From NCBI GenBank assembly GCA_023266715.1, contig JAHFPK010000195.1, positions 1-5,561 of the forward strand: a DNA stretch of 5,561 bases, written 5' to 3'. Below, piece by piece: positions 1 through 5,561 of the stretch. The position numbers and the translations under genes were made by a program. Origin of the DNA: Hyphomicrobiales bacterium. Its GTDB lineage: Bacteria; Pseudomonadota; Alphaproteobacteria; Rhizobiales; Aestuariivirgaceae. A model generated the notes under the pieces. That model saw only the letters and a program-made list of their open reading frames with translations. It made no database searches and was not told the origin of the DNA. Positions within the stretch are counted from its first letter, which is position 1; the number at the start of each line of letters is the position of its first letter.

Positions 1-1904
1 CCACCGGGATAACGCGGGTTACCTTCGGGCGTCGTCATGCCGGGAAGGCCAAGCCTTGCACCAAGATCAAGCAGCACGGTCTGGAACGGCCGCACGTCAC
101 GGTCAGGCTCGACCACGGGCTGGCGGATTGAATCGGCGGGGCCATCGGCTTCCGAAATCGGACGGTCGAGCATCGAGATGCAGTCCCAGCGTTCGAGATA
201 AGTTGTATCGGGCAGGATGAGATCGGCGTAATGCACCATCTCGGAGTCATAGGCATCGGAATAGATGATGCGCGGGATAACGTATTCGCCGTCGTCGCGC
301 TTGGCGGTGAGCGCTTTCAACGTATCGGGCACATTCATGGCCGAATTCCAGCTCATGTTGGCCATATACATGAAGAGAAGGTCAATGCCGTAGGGATCGC
401 CTTTGGCAGCATTGTTGATCACCATGTGCATGAGGCCATGGGCGGCAAGCGGCGCATCCCAGGAATAGGCCTTGTCAATGCGAAGGGGCGTGCCTTCAGC
501 ATCAACCAGGAGATCATCGGGGCTGGTGACAAAGCCCAATGGCGGGCCAGGCATGGGCGTATTGGGTCGTATCTGCCCCAGCTTGCCCGCTGGCCTTATG
601 GGTGGCGGGATTGGTTTTGGAAAGGGCGGCTTGTAGCGGAAGCCGCCGGGCACATCGATCGTACCCAGAATGATTTGCAGGATGTGAATGATACGGCAGG
701 TCTGGAAGCCATTGGCATGGGCGGAAATTCCCCGCATGGCATGCATGGAGACGGGGCGGCCCACCGTTTTCTCATGCCTGCGGCCTGTATAATCCGTCCA
801 CGGAATATCAAGCTCAATCTGCTGCTCAAAGGCCACGTCGGCAATTTCGGCGGCGATGCGCCGGATTGTACTCGCAGGAATTGCGCAGCGTTCAGCCACG
901 GATTCCGGCGCATATTCAGTGGAGACAAACCGTTCGGCAATCAGGGTGAAACTAGTCACAACCTTGCGGCCATCAGGCAAAATAAATCGTCCCATAAGCT
1001 TTGGCGAGGCATCGCTTGAGGTGGACGACATGGGCGAATTGGTGTGGGCATCCAAGACCAGGGCAGCGCCCGAAGCTTCGCGAGCGAAGAGGCCGTCATC
1101 GGCGCCACCGGGATTTTCAATCACCAGCCAGGGCGCGTTGGTATAGCGCTGCAAATATTCGCCATCGACTTTTTGTGCGCCCAACAATTCATGAATGAGG
1201 GCGCCGACAAACAATCCGTCAGTGCCTGGCTTGAGTCCCACCCACTCATCGGCAATGGCCGAATAGCCCGTCTTCACCGGATTGATGGACACGAATTTTG
1301 CGCCCCTGGCTTTCAACTTGCCAAGGCCGGTCTTGATCGGATTTGAGGCATGGTCTTCCGCCACGCCGAACAACAGGAAATACTTTGTGTGTTTCCAATC
1401 GGGTTCACCAAACTCCCAAAAGGAGCCACCAAAGGTATAGAGGCCAGCGGCAGCCATATTCACCGAACAGAAGCCGCCATGGGCCGCATAGTTGGGGGTG
1501 CCAAACTGCGTGGCCCACCAGCCCGTAAGTCCCTGGGATTGGTCGCGGCCGGTGAAAAAGGCGAGCTTCGTGGGATCCCTATTGCGAATTTCCGAGAGCC
1601 AAAGGGTGGCCGTGCGCAACGCCTCTTCCCACTCCACTTCGCGGAATTCACCACTTCCGCGCTCGCCCACCCGCATCAGGGGTTTTGACAGGCGCGCCGG
1701 GGAATAGTGTTGCTTGATTCCCGAAGCGCCCTTGCCGCAGATCACCCCCTTATTGACGGGATGGTCGCGATTGCCCTCAATATACTTAACGGTGCCGTCC
1801 TTGAGATAAACCTTAATCCCGCAGCGGCAGGCACACATGTAACAGGTGGTGGTTTTCACCTCGTCCCAGGTTTTTGGCGATATTTCGATAATGGGTTCAG
1901 TCAT
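1..1904 (-). CDS. soeA: Molybdopterin oxidoreductase, probable sulfite dehydrogenase (quinone) catalytic subunit SoeA, 3' end off window
   Basis: Probable catalytic subunit of SoeABC, which oxidises sulfite to sulfate on the cytoplasmic side of the membrane and passes electrons via an iron-sulfur subunit and a membrane anchor to quinone. The frame is open without a stop from the ATG at 1904 to base 1 (634 codons). The only in-frame stop upstream is at 1932-1934 and no other usual start lies between, which fixes the start; its ribosome site is weak (GGAA, 4 bases off). C21-x2-C24-x3-C28-x27-C56 binds a [4Fe-4S] cluster and is followed by K58. C146, in HGGFCSVNMAAAG, is the likely molybdenum ligand. 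An MGD-binding stretch (INPVKTGYSAIADEW, then KPGTDG) and HANGFQTCR follow. There is no twin-arginine signal, unlike exported PhsA/PsrA relatives, which supports a cytoplasmic SoeA. Family and motif recognition are from memory. The broad family is near certain; sulfite as substrate is likely but unproven, and another sulfur-compound or formate-type enzyme remains possible. Confidence 0.85.
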   Translation of the reverse strand, partial: MTEPIIEISPKTWDEVKTTTCYMCACRCGIKVYLKDGTVKYIEGNRDHPVNKGVICGKGASGIKQHYSPARLSKPLMRVGERGSGEFREVEWEEALRTATLWLSEIRNRDPTKLAFFTGRDQSQGLTGWWATQFGTPNYAAHGGFCSVNMAAAGLYTFGGSFWEFGEPDWKHTKYFLLFGVAEDHASNPIKTGLGKLKARGAKFVSINPVKTGYSAIADEWVGLKPGTDGLFVGALIHELLGAQKVDGEYLQRYTNAPWLVIENPGGADDGLFAREASGAALVLDAHTNSPMSSTSSDASPKLMGRFILPDGRKVVTSFTLIAERFVSTEYAPESVAERCAIPASTIRRIAAEIADVAFEQQIELDIPWTDYTGRRHEKTVGRPVSMHAMRGISAHANGFQTCRIIHILQIILGTIDVPGGFRYKPPFPKPIPPPIRPAGKLGQIRPNTPMPGPPLGFVTSPDDLLVDAEGTPLRIDKAYSWDAPLAAHGLMHMVINNAAKGDPYGIDLLFMYMANMSWNSAMNVPDTLKALTAKRDDGEYVIPRIIYSDAYDSEMVHYADLILPDTTYLERWDCISMLDRPISEADGPADSIRQPVVEPDRDVRPFQTVLLDLGARLGLPGMTTPEGNPRYPG

Positions 1905-1926
1905 TGCGTTCCATGATGCGACGATT

Positions 1927-1952
1927 CCAACCTACATTAGGGCGCGGGTTGG
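1927..1952. repeat. Inverted repeat CCAACC-N14-GGTTGG, candidate operator
   Basis: The 6-base arms CCAACC (1927-1932) and GGTTGG (1947-1952) are exact complements with 14 bases between them. The repeat does not extend outward or inward. Equal placement on one helix face and its position between a regulator and a divergent target make it a candidate binding site for the MocR-type protein. MocR sites are often direct rather than inverted repeats, so this is only suggestive. Confidence 0.35.
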
Positions 1953-1982
1953 TACTATGATAGATCCAGACGGTTATTTCCC

Positions 1983-1987
1983 GGGGA
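1983..1987 (+). promoter_or_regulatory. Ribosome binding site supporting the TTG start of the MocR-type gene
   Basis: GGGGA ends 9 bases before the TTG at 1997. It is the only purine-rich block near any candidate start in this frame. Together with the need for the residues before Met18 to complete the winged-helix domain, it decides for the TTG codon. Confidence 0.5.
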
Positions 1988-1996
1988 CCAAATCAT

Positions 1997-3475
1997 TTGC
2001 GCGACTGGCTCGTACATATCAAGCGTTCAGAAAACTCAAGCCTGCAAATGCAAATCCGCGAGGCCCTAGTCTCCGCCATACTTGACCAGCAACTAGCGCG
2101 CGAAGAGCCCATTCCGTCTACCCGCAAAATGGCAAAGTCGCTCAGCGTTTCGCGCAATACGGTAGTTCTGGCCTATCAGGGACTGCTTGATGACGGCTTC
2201 CTCATGGCCAAGGAGCGCTCGGGTTACTATGTAGCCGAGAAAGCGGGGCTGGATACGGCCCTCCCGAAGCGCTCGTCCCCGGCAAAGCTCAATGGCGCCA
2301 ATGATGCAATTGACTGGGCCAGCCGCTTCAAAAAGAATCCGGGCAACCAGGAGAATATTTCAAAGCCCCTGAACTGGCAGAGCTACACCTATCCCTTCAT
2401 CTACGGGCAGGTTGACCACACGCTTTTCCCCGTAGCCGAATGGCGCGATTGTACCCGGCAGGCGCTTGGTAAAAAATGGCTCGGCACCTGGACCAACGAT
2501 ACCTGGGCCCATGACGATCCCATGCTGGTGGAACACATCCGCCGCCGCATTCTGCCGCGCCGAGGAATCATGGCGAGCGATGACGAAATTCTCATCACGC
2601 TGGGGGCGCAGAACGCGCTTTACCTCCTTGCCAGTCTTCTGGTTGACGAGACGACGCGGGTTGTCATGGAAGAACCGGGCTACCCCGATGTGCGCAATAT
2701 CTTCCAGTTGAAATCAAAGCATGTGGCGCTGGTGCCCGTTGACGAGCATGGCCTCACGTTGAATTCCGATCTCAACAATGCGCAGATTGTTTTCACCACG
2801 CCCAGCCACCAGTTTCCGACCACCGCCACCATGCCCATCGAACGGCGCATGGCATTGTTGAAACTTGCGGTAGCGCGAGACTTCATCATCATCGAAGATG
2901 ATTACGAGTTCGAGACAAATTATGTGAATGAGCCCTGCCCTGCCTTGAAGTCACTCGATGACAAGGGCCATGTCATTTACGTGGGCTCGCTGTCGAAGTC
3001 ACTGTTCCCGGGGCTGAGGCTCGGCTTCATGGTGGGGCCGAAAAAACTTATTGCGGAAGCCCGGGCGCTGCGCCGGCTCATGGTACGCCATGCCCCCAAT
3101 AACAATCAACGCACTGCCGCCTTGTTCTTGTCCCTTGGCCACCATGATACCCTGATCCGCCGCTTGCACCGGGCCTATCGCACACGCTGGGAAATCATGG
3201 GACAAGCACTTGAACAGCACTTCCCTGCCTCATCGCGCCTGCCCAGTTTTGGCGGCACCAGCTTTTGGGTCAGGGGACCCGCCGATCTCGACAGCGAAGT
3301 ACTGGCAAAAGCCGCCGCCGCCAAAAGCATTCTGATTGAACCGGGGCGCATCAATTTTGGCAGGAAAAATCCGCCACGGAATTATTTCCGTTTGGCCTTC
3401 TCCTCCATTGATGAAAAGAAAATTATACAAGGCGTGAAGCTGCTGGCCGAAACGATCAATGATGCCCGAGCCTAG
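1997..3475 (+). CDS. MocR-family regulator (GntR winged helix fused to PLP-binding aminotransferase-like domain)
   Basis: A 492-residue PLP-dependent transcription factor of the MocR/GabR/TauR type. Residues about 5-80 form the GntR winged helix, with the typical IPSTRKMAKSLSVSRNTV and a closing SGYYVAE. A linker follows, to about residue 135, and then a fold-type I aminotransferase domain. K334 in SLSKSLFPG is the expected PLP Schiff-base lysine. D301 and Y303 in IEDDYEFE sit 33 and 31 residues before it, the same spacing as recalled for GabR. R465 in YFRLAF is the expected carboxylate-binding arginine. All key residues are present, so PLP and an amino-acid-like effector are probably bound. 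The start is TTG at 1997: GGGGA lies 9 bases upstream, an in-frame stop is at 1961-1963, and the next Met (residue 18) would cut the start of the winged-helix domain. It is divergent from soeA and overlaps the next gene. The effector is unknown; TauR-like taurine sensing is possible but not shown. Confidence 0.93.
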   Translation: MRDWLVHIKRSENSSLQMQIREALVSAILDQQLAREEPIPSTRKMAKSLSVSRNTVVLAYQGLLDDGFLMAKERSGYYVAEKAGLDTALPKRSSPAKLNGANDAIDWASRFKKNPGNQENISKPLNWQSYTYPFIYGQVDHTLFPVAEWRDCTRQALGKKWLGTWTNDTWAHDDPMLVEHIRRRILPRRGIMASDDEILITLGAQNALYLLASLLVDETTRVVMEEPGYPDVRNIFQLKSKHVALVPVDEHGLTLNSDLNNAQIVFTTPSHQFPTTATMPIERRMALLKLAVARDFIIIEDDYEFETNYVNEPCPALKSLDDKGHVIYVGSLSKSLFPGLRLGFMVGPKKLIAEARALRRLMVRHAPNNNQRTAALFLSLGHHDTLIRRLHRAYRTRWEIMGQALEQHFPASSRLPSFGGTSFWVRGPADLDSEVLAKAAAAKSILIEPGRINFGRKNPPRNYFRLAFSSIDEKKIIQGVKLLAETINDARA

Positions 3476-4400
3476 TTTCGCCGACAACAGGTCGCGGGCG
3501 GCCACTTTCGCGCTTGTGGCCATTGGGCTGGCTTCAACGCAGGATGCGATCGTTAAGGGCATGTCCGGCACCTATCCAGTGTACGAGACAATGCTGATCC
3601 GGGGCCTCACGTCATTGCCAATATTAGGCGTATGGCTGGCACATACCCACGGGCTTCAAGCGCTGATTACGCCCCTGTGGCGACGGGTTATCCTACGCGC
3701 GCTTATCCTGTGTTCAGCTTATCTCGCGTTCATTCTCTCCATTGCCGCGATGCCGATTGCCAACATGATTGCGATTTATTTCACCATGCCATTTTTTGTG
3801 GCAGGTCTTGCCGGACCTTTTCTCGGAGAGCGTGTTCCGCTCTATCGCTGGATCGCCATCAGCGCAGGTTTTGTTGGCGTAATCGTCATGGTGCGGCCCG
3901 GAGTGCAAGCCTTTGAGCCCGCATCGCTATTGGCGCTTTATTCAGCTTTTGGATATGCCGTCGGGCAAATGATGGGACGCAATCTGGCGCAACGCGTTGC
4001 ACCCCTCGTCATCGCCAATTGGCAGAATGCGACTTATTTCATCTTTGCCGCGGTTATCGGCGTTATTGTGCAGGCCACTGGTTTTGCCGGGGAAAGCCAC
4101 AAGAGCCTGGCGTTTCTTACGCGGCCTTTTGTGTGGCCCACACTTCAGGATTTTCTACTGTTGAGTGCTGTGGGTGCCCTGGCGGCTTTCGCGATGATGA
4201 GTTTCATATCAGCCTATAGATTGGCGGAATCAAATTTTGTAGCGCCCTTCGAGTATTCGGGCATGGCGTGGGCTGTCATGTTTGGTTTGCTGTTCTTCAA
4301 TGATTTTCCCGATCTCTGGACCTGGATCGGCATGGCAATCGTTGCGGGCGCAGGCCTTTTCATGCTGGCCATGGACCGTTTCAGGTTTCAAACGGGATAG
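3459..4400 (+). CDS. DMT-superfamily (EamA) permease, 10 predicted membrane segments
   Basis: A 313-residue inner-membrane protein of the drug/metabolite transporter superfamily, near the usual 280-310 residues. It shows about ten hydrophobic segments arranged as two related halves. The first half ends with MPFFVAGLAGPFLGE (110-124) and VMVRPG (143-148), the standard EamA pattern. The second half repeats the layout with APFEYSGMAWAVMFGLLFF, WTWIG and a last membrane segment. Substrates in this family range over amino acids, amines, purines and other small metabolites, in either direction; nothing here shows which. The start ATG at 3459 (another ATG follows at 3462) lies inside the end of the MocR-type gene, giving a 17-base overlap and suggesting translational coupling; no clear ribosome site of its own is visible. 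Paired with the regulator, it may carry the regulator's effector or a product of the same pathway. Family call firm, function unknown. Confidence 0.93.
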   Translation: MMPEPSFADNRSRAATFALVAIGLASTQDAIVKGMSGTYPVYETMLIRGLTSLPILGVWLAHTHGLQALITPLWRRVILRALILCSAYLAFILSIAAMPIANMIAIYFTMPFFVAGLAGPFLGERVPLYRWIAISAGFVGVIVMVRPGVQAFEPASLLALYSAFGYAVGQMMGRNLAQRVAPLVIANWQNATYFIFAAVIGVIVQATGFAGESHKSLAFLTRPFVWPTLQDFLLLSAVGALAAFAMMSFISAYRLAESNFVAPFEYSGMAWAVMFGLLFFNDFPDLWTWIGMAIVAGAGLFMLAMDRFRFQTG

Positions 4401-4855
4401 CCGGCCCAGGGTTTTACGGTGCGGAGTGCCAGCGACGATTGGATACGCTGCACCCCGGGCAGCCGCGAGATTCGTGAACGATGGATACGCTCGTAGTCAG
4501 CGGCATCAATGGCTACCACACGCAGGAGATAATCGAACTGACCGCTCATCAAATGGCATTCCAGAATTTCCGGCACGCGCTGGATGGCTTTTTCAAATTT
4601 CTCAAATGCCTCTTCGGTTTGCGCCGACAGCGATACTTCGACGAAGAATTCGTTGGCCAGCCCAAGCGCCGTGCGATCAAGGGTAGCGGTATAGCGTGTG
4701 ATCACGCCCGCCTCTTCCAGAAGTTTCACGCGGCGGTGGCAGGACGAGGCGGAAAGACCAGCCTTTGTGGCGAGATCATTGATTGACTGCTGGGCATTTT
4801 TTTGCATCTCAATCAGAATGATTTTATCGATCTTGTCCATTTCACGCTGTTTCAT
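4388..4855 (-). CDS. Lrp/AsnC-family transcriptional regulator, probable regulator of ald (AldR-like)
   Basis: A 155-residue protein of standard Lrp/AsnC length. Residues about 7-55 form the helix-turn-helix domain (MDKIDKIIL, then LATKAGLSASSCHRRVKLLEEAGVI with the recognition helix near 35-46). Residues about 68-148 form the RAM/AsnC effector domain, with SGQFDYLLRV (104-113) where these proteins bind amino acids and a closing SSLALRTVK. Lrp proteins form dimers and higher oligomers that wrap DNA and respond to amino acids. The gene is divergent from alanine dehydrogenase, the arrangement of known AldR regulators such as in Rhizobium and Mycobacterium, where alanine or related amino acids are sensed. 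The ATG at 4855 is preferred because GAGATGG lies just upstream; Met6 (4840) would also leave an intact domain. Its 3' end overlaps the convergent permease gene by 13 bases. Family certain; ald as target is inferred from position. Confidence 0.95.
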   Translation of the reverse strand: MKQREMDKIDKIILIEMQKNAQQSINDLATKAGLSASSCHRRVKLLEEAGVITRYTATLDRTALGLANEFFVEVSLSAQTEEAFEKFEKAIQRVPEILECHLMSGQFDYLLRVVAIDAADYERIHRSRISRLPGVQRIQSSLALRTVKPWAGYPV

Positions 4856-4873
4856 TCTACCATCTCTACAATA

Positions 4874-4880
4874 ATTCGAA
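4874..4880. promoter_or_regulatory. ATTCGAA box 1, candidate Lrp-type operator half
   Basis: ATTCGAA here lies within the perfect 10-base palindrome AATTCGAATT (4873-4882), flanked by T-rich sequence. It sits 18 bases before the start of the regulator gene, inside its likely promoter, so autoregulation is plausible. The same 7-mer recurs 52 bases away. That it binds the Lrp-type protein is inference. Confidence 0.35.
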
Positions 4881-4925
4881 TTTTATTTCAATACTGCGTT
4901 GCTCCCTCCCCCTCTTTGGAAATTC

Positions 4926-4932
4926 ATTCGAA
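4926..4932. promoter_or_regulatory. ATTCGAA box 2, candidate Lrp-type operator half
   Basis: A second ATTCGAA, 52 bases from the first, about five helix turns, so both face the same side of DNA. It is 44 bases before the ald start codon and just upstream of the -10-like TATTCT. An adjoining GAAATTC (4919-4925) forms a further small palindrome. This placement suits activation or wrapping by an Lrp-type oligomer; not demonstrated. Confidence 0.35.
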
Positions 4933-4963
4933 GCGATCTGGGATATTCTGTCGGCACTCAACG

Positions 4964-4968
4964 GGAGG
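4964..4968 (+). promoter_or_regulatory. Ribosome binding site of ald
   Basis: GGAGG, a strong Shine-Dalgarno sequence, ends 8 bases before the ATG at 4977 and fixes that start. Confidence 0.85.
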
Positions 4969-4976
4969 AACGGCAA

Positions 4977-5561
4977 ATGCTTATCGGCGTACCAAAGGAA
5001 ATCAAGAATCATGAATACCGCGTCGGCATGACGCCTATTTCCGTGCGTGAAGCTGTACGCAACGGCCACAAGGCCTGGGTCCAGGCGAATGCCGGCGGCG
5101 GCATTGGGGTATCGGATGCGGATTACACAGCTGCTGGGGCTGAAATCATCAAGTCGGCAGAAGAGATTTTTGCCAAGGCCGAAATGATCGTGAAGGTGAA
5201 GGAGCCCCAGGCGGTTGAGCGCGCCATGCTGCGCGAAGGTCAAATTCTTTATACTTATTTGCATTTGGCACCAGATCCGGAACAGACCAAAGACCTCGTC
5301 AAGTCAGGTGCTGTCTGCATCGCCTATGAAACCGTGACATCGGCGCGCGGCGGTCTTCCCCTGCTCGCCCCGATGAGCCAAGTCGCGGGCCGCATGTCGG
5401 TTCAATCGGGCGCGCATTCGCTTGAAAAAGCCCAGGGTGGCCGCGGCATGTTGCTGGGCGGTGTTCCAGGTGTTTCTCCTGCCAAGGTCGTGATCCTTGG
5501 CGGTGGCGTGGTCGGCACCAATGCGGCAGCGATTGCCATTGGCATGGGCGCCGATGTCACC
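4977..5561 (+). CDS. ald: Alanine dehydrogenase, N-terminal 195 residues, 3' end off window
   Basis: Catalyses the reversible NAD-dependent conversion of L-alanine to pyruvate and ammonia in the cytoplasm. It opens with MLIGVPKEIKNHEYRVGMTP, the family signature. R15, K75 (in KVKEP) and H96 (in YLHLA) match in identity and number the substrate-binding and catalytic residues known from the Mycobacterium and Phormidium enzymes. SQVAGRMSVQ (134-143) and the start of the NAD-binding Rossmann fold, VVILGGGVVG (171-180), follow. Full-length enzymes have about 370 residues, so roughly the first half is shown, and its frame is open to the last base. The start has a strong GGAGG. The divergent Lrp-type gene is its likely regulator. 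The related transhydrogenase alpha subunit (PntA) shares the fold, but the N-terminus and the H96 context favour Ald. Confidence 0.97.
   Translation, partial: MLIGVPKEIKNHEYRVGMTPISVREAVRNGHKAWVQANAGGGIGVSDADYTAAGAEIIKSAEEIFAKAEMIVKVKEPQAVERAMLREGQILYTYLHLAPDPEQTKDLVKSGAVCIAYETVTSARGGLPLLAPMSQVAGRMSVQSGAHSLEKAQGGRGMLLGGVPGVSPAKVVILGGGVVGTNAAAIAIGMGADVT

Larger units (their letters stand above)
1905..1996. promoter_or_regulatory. Divergent intergenic control region between soeA and the mocR-type gene
   Basis: These 92 bases separate two divergently read genes, so both promoters should lie here or just inside the genes. An inverted repeat is seen, CCAACC at 1927-1932 and GGTTGG at 1947-1952, with centres 20 bases apart, about two helix turns. 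CTATGATAG at 1955-1963 is a perfect odd-length palindrome and contains TATGAT (1956-1961), a 5 of 6 match to a -10 box for the rightward gene. I found no convincing -35 box for either direction. GGGGA at 1983-1987 is a fair ribosome site for the rightward gene. The regulator probably acts here, as MocR proteins commonly control the neighbouring divergent gene; that is inference. Confidence 0.5.
4856..4976. promoter_or_regulatory. Divergent control region between the Lrp-type regulator and ald
   Basis: These 121 bases must hold the promoters of both genes. Two ATTCGAA boxes are present (4874-4880 and 4926-4932). For ald, TATTCT at 4944-4949 is a possible -10 box, 27 bases before the start codon; a good -35 box at normal spacing is not evident, which would fit an activator-dependent promoter. 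For the regulator, TTGAAA on the minus strand (4891-4886) looks like a -35 box, but the hexamer 17 bases on (TAGAGA) is a poor -10. The half next to the regulator is AT-rich, while 4901-4915 is a pyrimidine run. Confidence 0.55.

Noticed and set aside
231..1019. 262-codon open frame on the plus strand
   Set aside because: It is antisense to the well-supported molybdopterin oxidoreductase frame, has low-complexity His/Gly/Arg-rich content and matches no family I know. Such long antisense frames are common in GC-rich genes.
1897..1914. Five-codon open frame (ATG at 1914, minus strand) overlapping the soeA start
   Set aside because: It begins 10 bases before the soeA ATG and ends inside it, but has no ribosome site and could easily arise by chance.
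3230..3571. 113-codon minus-strand frame across the MocR/permease junction
   Set aside because: It is antisense to two supported genes, and its protein resembles no known family.
4282..4686. 134-codon plus-strand frame over the permease end and the Lrp-type gene
   Set aside because: It is out of frame with the permease and antisense to the Lrp-type regulator, whose whole sequence is family-like.
4863..4891. Full promoter and possibly leaderless start for the Lrp-type gene (TTGAAA, 17 bases, TAGAGA)
   Set aside because: The -10 hexamer matches only 3 of 6 positions and would overlap the ribosome site. I kept only the -35-like hexamer as a remark.
4866..5264. 132-codon minus-strand frame across the ald start
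   Set aside because: It is antisense to ald, whose N-terminal motifs and ribosome site are clear, and it shows no recognisable domain.

Overview
The window reads as a chromosomal segment of a moderately GC-rich alphaproteobacterium. This assignment is inferred from protein flavour and gene content: a SoeA-type molybdoenzyme, a MocR regulator, and an Lrp/AsnC regulator divergent from alanine dehydrogenase. No rRNA, tRNA or other phylogenetic marker is present. Five protein genes fill almost all of the sequence, and two short divergent intergenic regions carry the likely control sites.

Left part (1-1904, minus strand): the N-terminal 634 codons of a large molybdopterin oxidoreductase, cut by the left edge. 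It has the cysteine set for one [4Fe-4S] cluster, a likely cysteine ligand to molybdenum, and no Tat signal. Together with the wording of its motifs this points to SoeA, the catalytic subunit of the cytoplasmic, membrane-anchored sulfite dehydrogenase SoeABC. soeB and soeC would be expected beyond the left edge.

Middle (1997-4400, plus strand): divergent from the oxidoreductase is a MocR-type regulator (GntR winged helix fused to a class I aminotransferase-like domain, PLP lysine present). It overlaps by 17 bases a 10-TM DMT/EamA permease, so the two are probably co-transcribed. The 92-base gap at 1905-1996 holds an inverted repeat and a -10-like palindrome.

Right part (4388-5561): an Lrp/AsnC regulator on the minus strand converges on the permease, with the coding ends overlapping by 13 bases. 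It is divergent from ald, alanine dehydrogenase, which is cut by the right edge. The 121-base gap between them has two ATTCGAA boxes exactly 52 bases apart.

How the genes may fit together (inference): Lrp plus ald is a well-known amino-acid-responsive pair. SoeA removes sulfite, and MocR regulators (TauR is one) often control taurine or amine metabolism. In taurine breakdown by taurine:pyruvate aminotransferase and sulfoacetaldehyde acetyltransferase, the products include alanine and sulfite, which Ald and SoeABC would respectively consume. No taurine-specific gene is visible, so this link is a hypothesis. I see no CRISPR, mobile element, RNA gene or clearly novel system.
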